Source of the DNA: an uncultured Lachnoclostridium sp.
GTDB lineage: Bacteria > Bacillota > Clostridia > Lachnospirales > Lachnospiraceae
DNA: 47,817 nt
Direction of reading: 5' to 3'
NCBI GenBank assembly: GCA_948330435.1
Contig: CAOJBY010000026.1
Location: 1 to 47,817 of the forward strand
This document shows, in pieces, positions 25,985 through 34,475 of the stretch. The position numbers and the translations under genes are program-made. The notes under the pieces were generated by a model. That model was given only the letters and a program-made list of their open reading frames with translations, was not told the DNA's origin and did not search any database. Numbering within the stretch: the first letter of the stretch is position 1; each line of letters begins with the position of its first letter.

Positions 25985-26005
25985 GTTTTGGTTCTGTAAT
26001 AGAAA
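25985..26005 (-). repeat. Covarying hairpin element, 3' end (copy I)
   Basis: On the minus strand, CTATTACAGAACC followed by AAAACAGGAG, the ribosome binding site of the LysR gene. It matches the 3' end of copy B (ATTACAGAACT). The 5' arm is decayed; GAAATT and AATTTTC nearby could form a short stem. Confidence 0.4.
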
Positions 26006-26041
26006 ATTTGTATGGCTTGGTAATTTCAGAAAGCAGCATTT

Positions 26042-26539
26042 TTAAAGAATCGAATCTTTTTCGGCAAAAGTATCTCTATTGCTTTTGGCACTCTTTTCCC
26101 TCAATTTTCGAACAAACTCCTCATTTTTAAAATCAGCTTCCAACTCCCATGCACAACTGGGACATAAGGGGATTTCCTTTACTATCTTACAGTCTTCAAG
26201 GCAAACTTGCGAAAGTTCTTTCCCCGGCATGTATAACCATTTGCCGCAGGAAGCACACCTCAGAGAATTTATATTTTCATATAAGGGCATATGTATTAAA
26301 TGCTCTCTTTGAGCAACAACATCCTTCATCAACGAAATTTCTTTAGGAAATAGTTTTTCTAATTGTTTTCGCATCTTGGCTTTTACATATCCATTTTCAG
26401 AATTGAAAAAATGATCTCTTGGAATCTTAAGTGAATAGCTGACAGTCAGCATGATATCCATTGTAACGTATCCCCCCTTTGCGTACAGGTACTCATTGAA
26501 TTTTCCATAATAAGTTGCATTTTTATTCAATAGTACCAT
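26042..26539 (-). CDS. Hypothetical protein with a Cys4 zinc-ribbon-like motif
   Basis: 165 residues, A/T-rich compared with neighbours. Cys pairs in LRCASCGKW and LCPSCAWE, with CLEDC between them, suggest a zinc ribbon near the C-terminus. No good ribosome binding site precedes the ATG at 26539, so the true start may be elsewhere or the gene may be truncated at its 5' end by the rearrangement that left the neighbouring remnant. Family unknown. Confidence 0.5.
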   Translation of the reverse strand: MVLLNKNATYYGKFNEYLYAKGGYVTMDIMLTVSYSLKIPRDHFFNSENGYVKAKMRKQLEKLFPKEISLMKDVVAQREHLIHMPLYENINSLRCASCGKWLYMPGKELSQVCLEDCKIVKEIPLCPSCAWELEADFKNEEFVRKLREKSAKSNRDTFAEKDSIL

Positions 26540-26618
26540 TTCAGAACTGGATTGACAAGCGTAATACCAGCATTTTGCGTTGGCTCCCGGTTTGTAAAAC
26601 CAGGAGGTTTATGGTAGT

Positions 26619-27207
26619 ATGAAGATGCGAAAACGGAAAGAAAAGCAGGTGGAAAGATTGGCAGTGACGGAACAGCAATATCAGGAAGATTTACAGCGTT
26701 TAAGAGGTTTACGACCAATCGATGATGATTTCATGCGTTGTCTTTTTAAAGACAATATTCCACTGGCTGAATTTGTGTTGCGAATTATCACAGATAAACC
26801 GGATTTGATTATTACTGATTGCGAAATACAGAAAGATATGAAAAGACTGGCTGGAGCACGTTCTATCTGTCTGGACGCATATGGAACAGATTCAGTTGGA
26901 AAACCTGTATGTGAATGGTGAATATCGTGGACAATCCGATATAGGAAAACTTATGCACGATTTTAACTGTACCCAAGCAGCTGATATGAATTTTGAACTG
27001 ATGGCAGAACGAACAAGATATTTGAAAGAAAACCCGAAAGGAGTCCAGGAAATGTGTAAAATGATGGAGGATATGAGAAAAGAATCTTTGAAAGAGGTTG
27101 CTAAAAGAATGTTAGCAGATGGAATGTTGACACTTGAAAAAATTGCGGAATACGCAGGACTTCCACTTGACGAAGTAAAAAAACTGAAAGCAGAGAGGAC
27201 GGCATAG
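26619..27207 (+). pseudogene. Rpn/PDDEXK_2-type nuclease (putative transposase) remnant
   Basis: The 5' part (RLRGLRPIDDDFMRCLFKDN ... LAGARSICLDAYGTDSVGK) and 3' part (LYVNGEYRGQSDIGKLMHDF ... KRMLADGMLTLEKIAEYAG) match the two ends of the family common in Lachnospiraceae. The catalytic middle, roughly 80-90 residues containing the ExQ/ExK core, is missing at a junction near 26895-26910 where the frame also changes. Intact relatives promote recombination. This copy should be inactive. A terminator follows at 27218. Confidence 0.75.
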
Positions 27208-27217
27208 TAAAACCGTA

Positions 27218-27256
27218 GGCCAGGAATCTAAAAACAGGTTCCTGGCCTTATTTTTT
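27218..27256 (+). terminator. Rho-independent terminator
   Basis: GGCCAGGAA (27218-27226) pairs with TTCCTGGCC (27239-27247), followed by TTATTTTTT. It ends the remnant's transcript and shields the secreted-protein gene at 27464. Confidence 0.85.
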
Positions 27257-27463
27257 GCCCTGAAATGTAAATTTTCTGTGAATATGATTAAAAAGTTCTT
27301 TACAAAACGTCACTGGACAAATAGACAAGTAAGCTTGCTAAATATAATCCAGACAGTACAAAAGAAGTAAAAATGATGCAACTATGATGTAAATTTGATT
27401 CGGTTATGATGTAGTCTTCCGTTAAAATAAACGTCAGATAAGGAAGACAGAGGGCGGCGGACT

Positions 27464-28447
27464 ATGAAAAAACGGACGAAAAAGATCAAGAAAATTTTTT
27501 TCCTTTTATTATGTATCGGAATCACTTCTCTTTCCGCATCCGGCAAAAAGGCACAGGCATCTCAGGAAGAACCGAAATCAGTGGAACGCTTTATAAAAAC
27601 TGGTGAGGATAAGGCGGAGACGGAAACGGAGGACAAAAAGTTTTCCCTGGAAAAGCAGATGGAGGAGAACCAGAAGATATTCTTTGCAGAAGCAGAGCGA
27701 CAGGGAATCGGGACGAAACAGGCGGAGAGCCTTTTCGGACGGCTGTTGGAAGACAATATTTTCCAAAATGGTGCCATGTGGATGACTGGGATACAGTTGG
27801 CTGACATTGATGGAAACGGGCAGATTGACATGCTTGTGATGGTCCAGGACGCAGAGCAGATTGTCTTTTATGGATCGGGCGGCTTATGGTTCTACATGAA
27901 TGAGGACAAGCCCTATTGCTTTGAGGAAGAGGATTGCTCCTATTACGGCGTTTTCGACGTGTTCTGGGGTGACGTGGACAATGACGAAAATGTGGAGATC
28001 GTATTGAGTACACAGGGCTCCGGCTGCGGTGCGGTAGGGGATTCTTACAAAGCCATTTTTAAATACATGGATCACACCCTGGAGCAAATGGAACTTCCCT
28101 CTGACTTGGAGGTGGATTATGATTGTGGGCTTACGGTAGATGTCATACAGGAGCAGGTCCCGGGCAGCTACAGTGCGTACTGTCCTTATCTGGACGAAAT
28201 ACTTCCGTTTCACAGAGAAAATGAATGCCAGCCGCCGGATGTGGCCCAGGCTGTGGGCGGCAATGCACGGGGCTTTTACAACCTGTCTATGGTAAAATAT
28301 GAGGGCAAAAACGCACTCCAGGCTTCGGAGTATCTTTACGGGGAGGGTGGAGTTGCGGACTGTGCAGCTATCGCACAATTTCTCATTACCTGGGAGGAAG
28401 ACGGCACGCCGGTGGTGCTCAAATGGTGGCTGGAGGAAACATTTTAG
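27464..28447 (+). CDS. Secreted protein with VCBS/FG-GAP-like repeats
   Basis: 327 residues. A signal peptide (Lys-rich start, hydrophobic 11-25, likely cleaved near KAQA) is followed by an acidic region. The core has ADIDGNGQIDMLVM and GDVDNDENVEIVLS, calcium-loop-like motifs of FG-GAP/VCBS blades. No catalytic motif is seen. Probably extracellular or surface-bound with a binding role. It stands alone between a terminator and the sulfur genes. Confidence 0.75.
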   Translation: MKKRTKKIKKIFFLLLCIGITSLSASGKKAQASQEEPKSVERFIKTGEDKAETETEDKKFSLEKQMEENQKIFFAEAERQGIGTKQAESLFGRLLEDNIFQNGAMWMTGIQLADIDGNGQIDMLVMVQDAEQIVFYGSGGLWFYMNEDKPYCFEEEDCSYYGVFDVFWGDVDNDENVEIVLSTQGSGCGAVGDSYKAIFKYMDHTLEQMELPSDLEVDYDCGLTVDVIQEQVPGSYSAYCPYLDEILPFHRENECQPPDVAQAVGGNARGFYNLSMVKYEGKNALQASEYLYGEGGVADCAAIAQFLITWEEDGTPVVLKWWLEETF

Positions 28448-28506
28448 TAAGCCGAATAAAAGAAAATTAATAGGATTTACCTATGTTATTCATAAAATAA
28501 TATCAT

Positions 28507-28560
28507 TTTAATTATTAATACCCAGGTGCTATAATAGACATAAATGAAGCACCTGGGTAT
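28507..28560 (+). promoter_or_regulatory. Promoter bracketed by a perfect 13-bp inverted repeat
   Basis: ATACCCAGGTGCT (28518-28530) and AGCACCTGGGTAT (28548-28560) are exact complements 17 bases apart. The -10 box TATAAT (28530-28535) begins at the last base of the left arm, and the -35 (TTTAAT, 28507-28512) is poor. This fits an activator- or repressor-controlled promoter for the flavoprotein gene at 28614. It could also form a stem in the RNA if transcription starts further upstream. Confidence 0.6.
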
Positions 28561-28613
28561 ATTTGACACAAGATTGTTAAAAAAATCACGAAAAAGAAAG
28601 GGGATTTCTACCG

Positions 28614-30242
28614 ATGAAAGTACTGATTATCGGGGGCGTTGCGGCCGGTACAAAGGCGGCAGCGAAAATCAAGAGGGAAGACCGAAGCTTAGAGGTGACC
28701 ATTCTCACCAAGGGAAAAGACATTTCCTATGCAGGCTGCGGACTTCCCTATTATGTGGGAGGTGTGATTCCTACAAGAGAGCAGCTCATTGTAAATACGC
28801 CGGAATCATTTTCCAAGCTTACGGGTGCGGAGGTTCTCACGGAGACAGAGGTAACGGCTGTGGACACGACGGCAAAGACAGTGACAGCCTTACATAATGG
28901 CGAGACGAATACTTATAACTATGACAAGCTGATTATTGCTTCCGGGGCATCACCTTTCCGTCCCCAGATTGAGGGCCTTGATCTGGAAAACGTATTCTTT
29001 ATGCGTACACCGGACGACGCCATTGCCCTGCGGGAAGCAGTAGAAGCCGGAAAGATTAAACGTGCGGTTGTTGCTGGCGGAGGATTTATCGGCCTTGAGG
29101 TAGCCGAGAATCTGGCGGAAAAAGGCGTTCGTGTCAATGTAATTGACTTTGCACCCCATGTACTGCCCAATTTCCTGGATCCGGAGCTTTCCGAGTATGT
29201 GGAAAATAAAATGGCGGACGCAGGCGTTAATCCTATGACGGGGGTTGCGTTAGAGGGCGTTATCGGTGACGGTAAGGTAGAGAAAGTGCAGACCAGCAAG
29301 CGTGCGGTTAAGGCGGATGCTTTGGTTCTGGCTATCGGAATTCGCCCCAATACGGCATTTTTGGAGGGAAGCGGCATTGAGATGTTTAAGGGAACCATTC
29401 TCACAGACAAGTACATGCGTACCAACGTAGAGGATGTGTACGCGGTAGGCGACTGTGCTATGGTAACCAACCGTGAAACCGGCGAGCCGGCCTGGTCTCC
29501 CATGGGATCTACGGCAAATATTGCGGGACGTGTTCTGGCGAAGAATCTCTGCGGCGGCGAGATTGAGTATGCAGGCGTTCTGGGAACCGGCGTAGCCAAG
29601 CTTCCGGGCGGTATCAACACGGGACGTACCGGACTTACGGAGACTGCGGCAAAGGCAGCAGGCTATGATGTGATTACGGCACTGAGCGTTGTGGATGATA
29701 AGGCTCATTACTATCCGGGAGCAGGTTCTTTCATTATTAAAATGGTAGCAGATAAGACGACCCGGAAGTTCTTAGGGTTGCAGGTACTTGGAACCGGTGC
29801 TGTCGACAAGGTAACGGACATTGCCGTGACGGCTATTTCCCTGGGAGCAACCGTAGATCAGCTGGAGAATCTGGACTTCGCTTATGCACCGCCTTTCTCT
29901 ACGGCTATCCATCCTTTTGCTCATGCCCTGAATATACTCCTGAACAAGATGAGTGGGGCTTTCGAGACCTTTACGCCAGTGGAATTCGCAGAGGGGAAAG
30001 CGGAAGAGTACCGCATGGTAGACGCTTCCATTCAGCCATCCATACACTCTGCACCTTACCTGGATCTGGCTAAGATTAATGGTGAGGTAGAGGGCTTCGG
30101 TAAGGACGAGAAGCTTCTCATTGTCTGTGCCAAGGGAAAACGTGCCTACATGGTGCAGAACCGCCTGAAATATTACGGTTACACCAATACGAGAGTGTTG
30201 GAGGGAGGTACGACCTTTAATACGGTGGAGGAAGAGGATTAG
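28614..30242 (+). CDS. CoA-disulfide reductase-like flavoprotein with short rhodanese tail
   Basis: 542 residues. FAD site GGVAAG (7-12); redox-active Cys42 in YAGCGLPYY; NAD(P)H site VVAGGGFIGLEVAE; second FAD motif VYAVGDCA. After about residue 460 a shortened rhodanese-like domain ends the protein, keeping the active-loop Cys505 (VCAKGKR). Full CoADR-rhodanese fusions act on CoA disulfide, persulfides or polysulfide. The next genes are sulfite reductase and YeiH, so a sulfur role is likely, perhaps supplying electrons or handling persulfide. Confidence 0.88.
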   Translation: MKVLIIGGVAAGTKAAAKIKREDRSLEVTILTKGKDISYAGCGLPYYVGGVIPTREQLIVNTPESFSKLTGAEVLTETEVTAVDTTAKTVTALHNGETNTYNYDKLIIASGASPFRPQIEGLDLENVFFMRTPDDAIALREAVEAGKIKRAVVAGGGFIGLEVAENLAEKGVRVNVIDFAPHVLPNFLDPELSEYVENKMADAGVNPMTGVALEGVIGDGKVEKVQTSKRAVKADALVLAIGIRPNTAFLEGSGIEMFKGTILTDKYMRTNVEDVYAVGDCAMVTNRETGEPAWSPMGSTANIAGRVLAKNLCGGEIEYAGVLGTGVAKLPGGINTGRTGLTETAAKAAGYDVITALSVVDDKAHYYPGAGSFIIKMVADKTTRKFLGLQVLGTGAVDKVTDIAVTAISLGATVDQLENLDFAYAPPFSTAIHPFAHALNILLNKMSGAFETFTPVEFAEGKAEEYRMVDASIQPSIHSAPYLDLAKINGEVEGFGKDEKLLIVCAKGKRAYMVQNRLKYYGYTNTRVLEGGTTFNTVEEED

Positions 30243-30247
30243 GACTG

Positions 30248-30276
30248 CTAGTATAACTTAATATTCGTTATACTAG
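30248..30276. repeat. Identical small hairpin, copy 2
   Basis: CTAGTATAAC (30248-30257), loop TTAATATTC, GTTATACTAG (30267-30276): base for base the same as 24688-24716. It starts six bases after the flavoprotein's stop. Confidence 0.7.
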
Positions 30277-30302
30277 GCTCAACGGCCAATAAAATTTCAT
30301 AA

Positions 30303-30436
30303 ATGACAGTTTTAAAATGATCTTGAAATAATTTCCGGCACACCTTTCGAAGTAAAGTTCAGATGCCCTGCAAAGTATATAATTGTGCCTGGAAATTGTT
30401 CCGGATATGAGGAACTGTAAGGATATTACGGAACTT
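30303..30436 (+). repeat. Covarying hairpin element, long-apex variant (copy E)
   Basis: ACAGTTTT (30306-30313) pairs with GGAACTGT (30411-30418); AATAATTTCC (30327-30336) with GGAAATTGTT (30391-30400); GGCACA (30337-30342) with TGTGCC (30384-30389). The apex loop is expanded to about 40 bases. The 3' end GGATATTACGGAACT leads through TTAATT into AGGAGG for the sulfite reductase gene at 30458. Confidence 0.65.
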
Positions 30437-30457
30437 TAATTAGGAGGATTACATATT

Positions 30458-31411
30458 ATGGCAACTTTAACAATCAGTCCAGAAGACGAAAAGAAAGTAA
30501 AAGCAAGAGGATTTTTAAGCAACAAGGGAACGGACAATTTTTCCGGCCGTATCATTACCATTAACGGAAAAATCACCGCAGAGCAGCAGAAAGTCATCGG
30601 TGAAGCCGCTGAGAAGTTCGGCAACGGAATCGTAACCTTTACCACACGTCTGACCATCGAGGTACAGGGCATTCCCTACGACAAGATTGACGATTTCTGC
30701 GAGTACATCGCAAAAGCCGGCCTGGTAACAGGCGGAACTGGCTCCAAGGTGCGTCCGGTGGTAGCATGTAAGGGAACCACCTGCCAGTACGGACTTCTGG
30801 ATTCCTTTGAACTTTCCGAGGAGATTCACCACAGATTCTACGAGGGATACCGTCAGGTGCTGCTTCCCCACAAGTTTAAGATCGCCGTGGGCGGATGCCC
30901 CAACAACTGCGTAAAGCCGGATCTCAATGACCTTGGCATCATCGGACAGCGGATCCCCGTTTATGAGGAGGATGACTGCAATGGCTGCAAGAAGTGTGCG
31001 GTGGAGAAAGCTTGTCCTGTAAATGCGGCAAAGATGGTAGACGGAGTGATGGAGATTGACAAGGATATCTGTAACAACTGCGGACGCTGCATAGGAAAAT
31101 GTCCTTTCGACTGCATTGAAGATGGAACCTACGGCTATAAGATCTACATCGGCGGACGCTGGGGTAAGAAAGTGGCTCAGGGCCAGGCACTCTCCAAGGT
31201 ATTTACCGATAAGGAAGAAGCCCTCGCCGTGATCGAGAAAGCTATCCTGCTGTTCCGTGAGCAGGGACAGACTGGCGAGCGTTTTGCAAAGACCATCGAG
31301 CGTCTTGGATTTGAGAACGTGGAGAAGCAGCTTCTTTCCAATGACATTCTGGAGAGAAAGCAGGAGATCCTGGATGCGAAACTGCATCTGACGGGCGGAG
31401 CGACCTGCTAA
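30458..31411 (+). CDS. Siroheme sulfite/nitrite reductase with 2x[4Fe-4S] ferredoxin domain
   Basis: 317 residues. Ferrodoxin-like repeat (1-75), siroheme-[4Fe-4S] ligands Cys104/Cys109 (CKGTTC) and Cys147/Cys151 (CPNNC), then ferredoxin motifs Cys174/177/180/186 and Cys205/208/211/215. The size fits AsrC-type or small Fsr-like anaerobic enzymes. The first siroheme pair has four residues between cysteines; five is usual in the assimilatory enzymes. No AsrA or AsrB gene is adjacent. The flanking flavoprotein and YeiH exporter favour sulfite over nitrite, but this is inference. Confidence 0.85.
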   Translation: MATLTISPEDEKKVKARGFLSNKGTDNFSGRIITINGKITAEQQKVIGEAAEKFGNGIVTFTTRLTIEVQGIPYDKIDDFCEYIAKAGLVTGGTGSKVRPVVACKGTTCQYGLLDSFELSEEIHHRFYEGYRQVLLPHKFKIAVGGCPNNCVKPDLNDLGIIGQRIPVYEEDDCNGCKKCAVEKACPVNAAKMVDGVMEIDKDICNNCGRCIGKCPFDCIEDGTYGYKIYIGGRWGKKVAQGQALSKVFTDKEEALAVIEKAILLFREQGQTGERFAKTIERLGFENVEKQLLSNDILERKQEILDAKLHLTGGATC

Positions 31412-31470
31412 CTCTTAGATGTTCCAAATTATAATTACAATACAAAAGAAATAGAGGGGGACAAAAACGA

Positions 31471-32538
31471 ATGAATAAAAAGAAAACAGGTGCCATTATC
31501 CTCTGCCTTGTAATTGGCTGGCTGGCAACCCTTTCTACAGACTGGCAGTCCACATGGCTTCACCGCACTGTCATGGGCGGCCCAATGGTAGCCCTCCTGG
31601 TGTCCATGATAGCCTGCAATCTGCTCCCGAGTCTACATAAGGATTTTAAGGCGGGAACCACCTTTGCAAGCAAGAAGTTTCTGAACTGGGGAATTATTTT
31701 AACCGGTGCAACCTTAAGCTTTGCGGACATCTTAGGAACAGGTGTAAAAGCACTTCCGCTGATTTTGTTCAACATCTGTCTTTCATTCACCATTGCCCTG
31801 CTGGTAGGAAAGAAGATTGGAGTCAGCAGAAACACTTCCATCCTGGTAGGCGGCGGAACCTGTATCTGTGGCGGAACTGCCATTGCCACCCTGTCACGGA
31901 TCATCAAGGCCCTGGAGGAAGAGATCGCCTTTGCCATGGCGGCTATCTTCCTGTTTGATACACTGGCGGCATTCAGCTATCCGTACTTAAGCGGAGCGTT
32001 GGGTCTTACGGACAATCAGTTTGCATTCCTGGCCGGAACCGCTATCAATGACACCTCCTCTGTAGCCGGAGCACAGGCAACCTATGTAGCCATGAACGGC
32101 CTGGGTGACTGGAGTGGTGCGTTGAATGTAAAGCTTGTCCGGACTACGATGCTGATTTTCGTGGCATTGGTATGGACCATTATTATGGCAAAGGAAGCCA
32201 AACAGAACGGCGAGGGCAGACAGAATGATTCCCTGTTGAACGTTGTGAAAAAGACATTTCCTATGTTCATTCTGTGGTTCGTAGTGATGGCCGGGTTGAA
32301 TACCTTTGGCGTATTTGGCTTTGATGTGCCGGGAATCGGCATGCCTGCAACGGGACTTTTGGGCAAGCTGGCAAAGTTCCTGTTTGCATCCGCCCTGGCA
32401 GGTGTGGGCTTCAAGATCAAGTTCAAGGATGTATTTTCCAAGGGCATCAAGCCTATCGCACTGGGCGGCATTACCTGGGCTTGTGTAGCAGCCTGTTCTT
32501 TGGCCTTTGTATTCCTGTTTTCGGGGTACATCGGTTAA
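31471..32538 (+). CDS. yeiH: YeiH-family membrane protein (UPF0324, putative sulfite/sulfate exporter)
   Basis: 355 residues with about ten helices and the family's GGGTCICGGTAIAT and GTAINDTSSVAGA motifs. A sulfur-oxyanion export role is proposed from genetic context in several bacteria, often beside LysR regulators of the CysL/YeiE group. It follows the sulfite reductase by about 60 bases with its own AGAGGGGG, probably one transcript ending at the strong terminator at 32585. I infer sulfite relief: reduce it or pump it out. Confidence 0.88.
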   Translation: MNKKKTGAIILCLVIGWLATLSTDWQSTWLHRTVMGGPMVALLVSMIACNLLPSLHKDFKAGTTFASKKFLNWGIILTGATLSFADILGTGVKALPLILFNICLSFTIALLVGKKIGVSRNTSILVGGGTCICGGTAIATLSRIIKALEEEIAFAMAAIFLFDTLAAFSYPYLSGALGLTDNQFAFLAGTAINDTSSVAGAQATYVAMNGLGDWSGALNVKLVRTTMLIFVALVWTIIMAKEAKQNGEGRQNDSLLNVVKKTFPMFILWFVVMAGLNTFGVFGFDVPGIGMPATGLLGKLAKFLFASALAGVGFKIKFKDVFSKGIKPIALGGITWACVAACSLAFVFLFSGYIG

Positions 32539-32584
32539 GCGAAAAATAAAAGCTTTTCCTACTATATAATATATATGGAAATAA

Positions 32585-32638
32585 AAAATCCTCTGGTCCC
32601 TGTGAGAAAAATCCTCTTCAGGGACCGGAGGATTTTTT
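32585..32638 (+). terminator. Strong terminator after yeiH
   Basis: An 18-bp arm pair (AAAATCCTCTGGTCCCTG from 32585, CAGGGACCGGAGGATTTT from 32619) with one mismatch, followed by further T residues. Its symmetric A- and T-runs suggest it works in both directions. Confidence 0.85.
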
Positions 32639-32646
32639 GTAAGTCA

Positions 32647-32729
32647 GTTCCTGTACAGGAACGTAAGCTGCAGAAACTTTTTTCCGTCCCCAAGTTATAA
32701 TTGTAAAAGCCAGTAAAATTCGTTATACT
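32647..32729 (+). promoter_or_regulatory. Perfect 16-bp palindrome and promoter before the AAA remnant
   Basis: GTTCCTGTACAGGAAC (32647-32662) is an exact palindrome. Downstream, TTGTAA (32701-32706), a 17-base spacer and TATACT (32724-32729) form a good promoter, followed by GAGGTGG and the GTG at 32774. The palindrome may be an operator; no matching regulator is identified. Confidence 0.5.
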
Positions 32730-32773
32730 GAAAGTAGCCAGTAGAAACCAGTAAGAAAAGAGGTGGCAGGACT

Positions 32774-34419
32774 GTGGCAAGAACTATAAGCATTGGATGT
32801 CAGAATTACGAGACAATTCGAAGCTAAGGATACTTTTATATCGATAAAACATCCTTTATCCGGGAATGGTGGGAGAACGGGGACAGTGTAACCTTGATTA
32901 CACGGCCCAGAAGATTCGGGAAAACACTTGCAATGAGCATGACAGAGCAGTTTTTTTCCATAAAATACGCCGGAAGAAGTGAATTGTTTGAGGGACTTTC
33001 CATTTGGGAGGACGAAAAGTTCCAAAGGTTCCAGGGAACTTACCCGGTTATCAGCCTGTCCTTTGCCAGTGTGAAAGAAAAGAGCTACAAGGCTACCATA
33101 CAGAGAATCTGCCAGATATTGACGGATCTATATAATCAGAATGCATTTTTTCCGCAGTGTGAACTGCCGTATGGACGAGGTGACGGCTACCTGGACCGTC
33201 CATAAAATGTCAGATTTTCTGTCCCGATATTATGGCCGGAGAGTGATTATTTTACTGGATGAATATGACACTCCGATGCAGGAAGCATACGTGGACGGAT
33301 ACTGGGAGGAACTGACGGCCTTTACCAGAAGCCTTTTCAATGCTGCCTTTAAGACAAATCCCTATCTGGAACGTGCCATTATGATGGGTGTCACCAGGGT
33401 AAGCAGGGAATCCATCTTTTCCGATTTGAATAATCTGGAGGTGGTAACAACCACTTCTGATAAATATGCCGACAGCTTCGGATTTACGGAGGAAGAGGTT
33501 TTTACAGCCTTGGAGAAGTTTGGGCTGTGGGAACGCAAGAATGAGGTTAAGGAGTGGCATGATGGCTTCACCTTTGGAAACCATACCGATATCTACAATC
33601 CCTGGTCGATTCTAAATTATCTGGATAAGAAAAGATTGGGAGTCTATTGGGCCAACTCCAGCTCCAACAGCCTGGTAGGAAAGCTCATCCGTGAGGGAAA
33701 CAGGGAAATCAAGCAGGAATTTGAAAATCTGTTAAAAGGCGGAACGCTCCGGGTAGAGATTGACGAGCAGATTGTGTACGGTGAGTTGAGCAGCAAGCGA
33801 AATTCCATCTGGAGTCTTCTCCTTGCCAGCGGTTATCTGAAAACCCTTGATGTCGAATTCACGGAGGAAACCGGAATCTGGAATTACAGCCTGGTGCTGA
33901 CCAATAAAGAAGTGGGAATCATGTTTGCCAATATGATCCGTGGGTGGTTTTCCGATTCCGACGGCAATTACAACGAATTCATAAAAGCTTTGCTCAAAAA
34001 TGATTTAAAGGCCATGAATGCCTATATGAACCGGGTGGCACTTGCAACTTTCAGCTATTTTGATACGGGAAAGCGTCCCTCGGGGACGGAGCCGGAGAGG
34101 TTTTATCACGGCTTTGTACTGGGACTGATGGTGGAGCTTTCCGGCCGCTATGTGCTGACCTCCAACCGGGAAAGCGGCTTTGGCAGGTATGATGTGATGT
34201 TGGAGCCAAAAAATGAGCAGGATGATGCCATGATTCTGGAATTCAAGGTTCAGGACGAAGAGGAAGAACGTGAGCTTTCCGACACGGTACAGGCAGCCCT
34301 ACGGCAGATTAAGGAGCAGAATTATGACATTGCTTGTGGAAAAGGGCATTGCAGAGGAGAGAATTCGAAAGTATGGCTTTGCGTTTTGCGGGAAAAAGGT
34401 GCTGATTGGAAAGGAATAA
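32774..34419 (+). pseudogene. AAA-ATPase-like (DUF1703-type) gene, multiply broken
   Basis: GTG 32774 starts VARTISIGCQNYETIR, then a TAA stops the frame at 32825-32827. The same frame resumes as YFYIDKTSFIREW with Walker-A-like TRPRRFGKT, until a T6 run (33146-33151) near which it shifts to FFRSVNCRMDEVTATWT, with Walker B VIILLDEYDTPMQ, and the C-terminal nuclease-like part (YDVMLEP ... ILEFKV). Near 34328 it shifts again; the natural end is LLVEKGIAEERIRKYGFAF... with TAA at 34417-34419. One stop and two shifts mean a dead gene. In the wrong frame it reads on into the next gene. Confidence 0.85.
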
Positions 34420-34475
34420 AAAGGGATAAAAGTTATAAAGTGAAATGGGGACTGCCTGTTGAACAGGAGAAGCGT

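Noticed and set aside
30303..30436. The hairpin elements as T-box or other known riboswitches
   Set aside because: No T-box sequence (AGGGTGGNACCGCG) and no conserved aptamer core that I recognise; the family is shared by unrelated genes.
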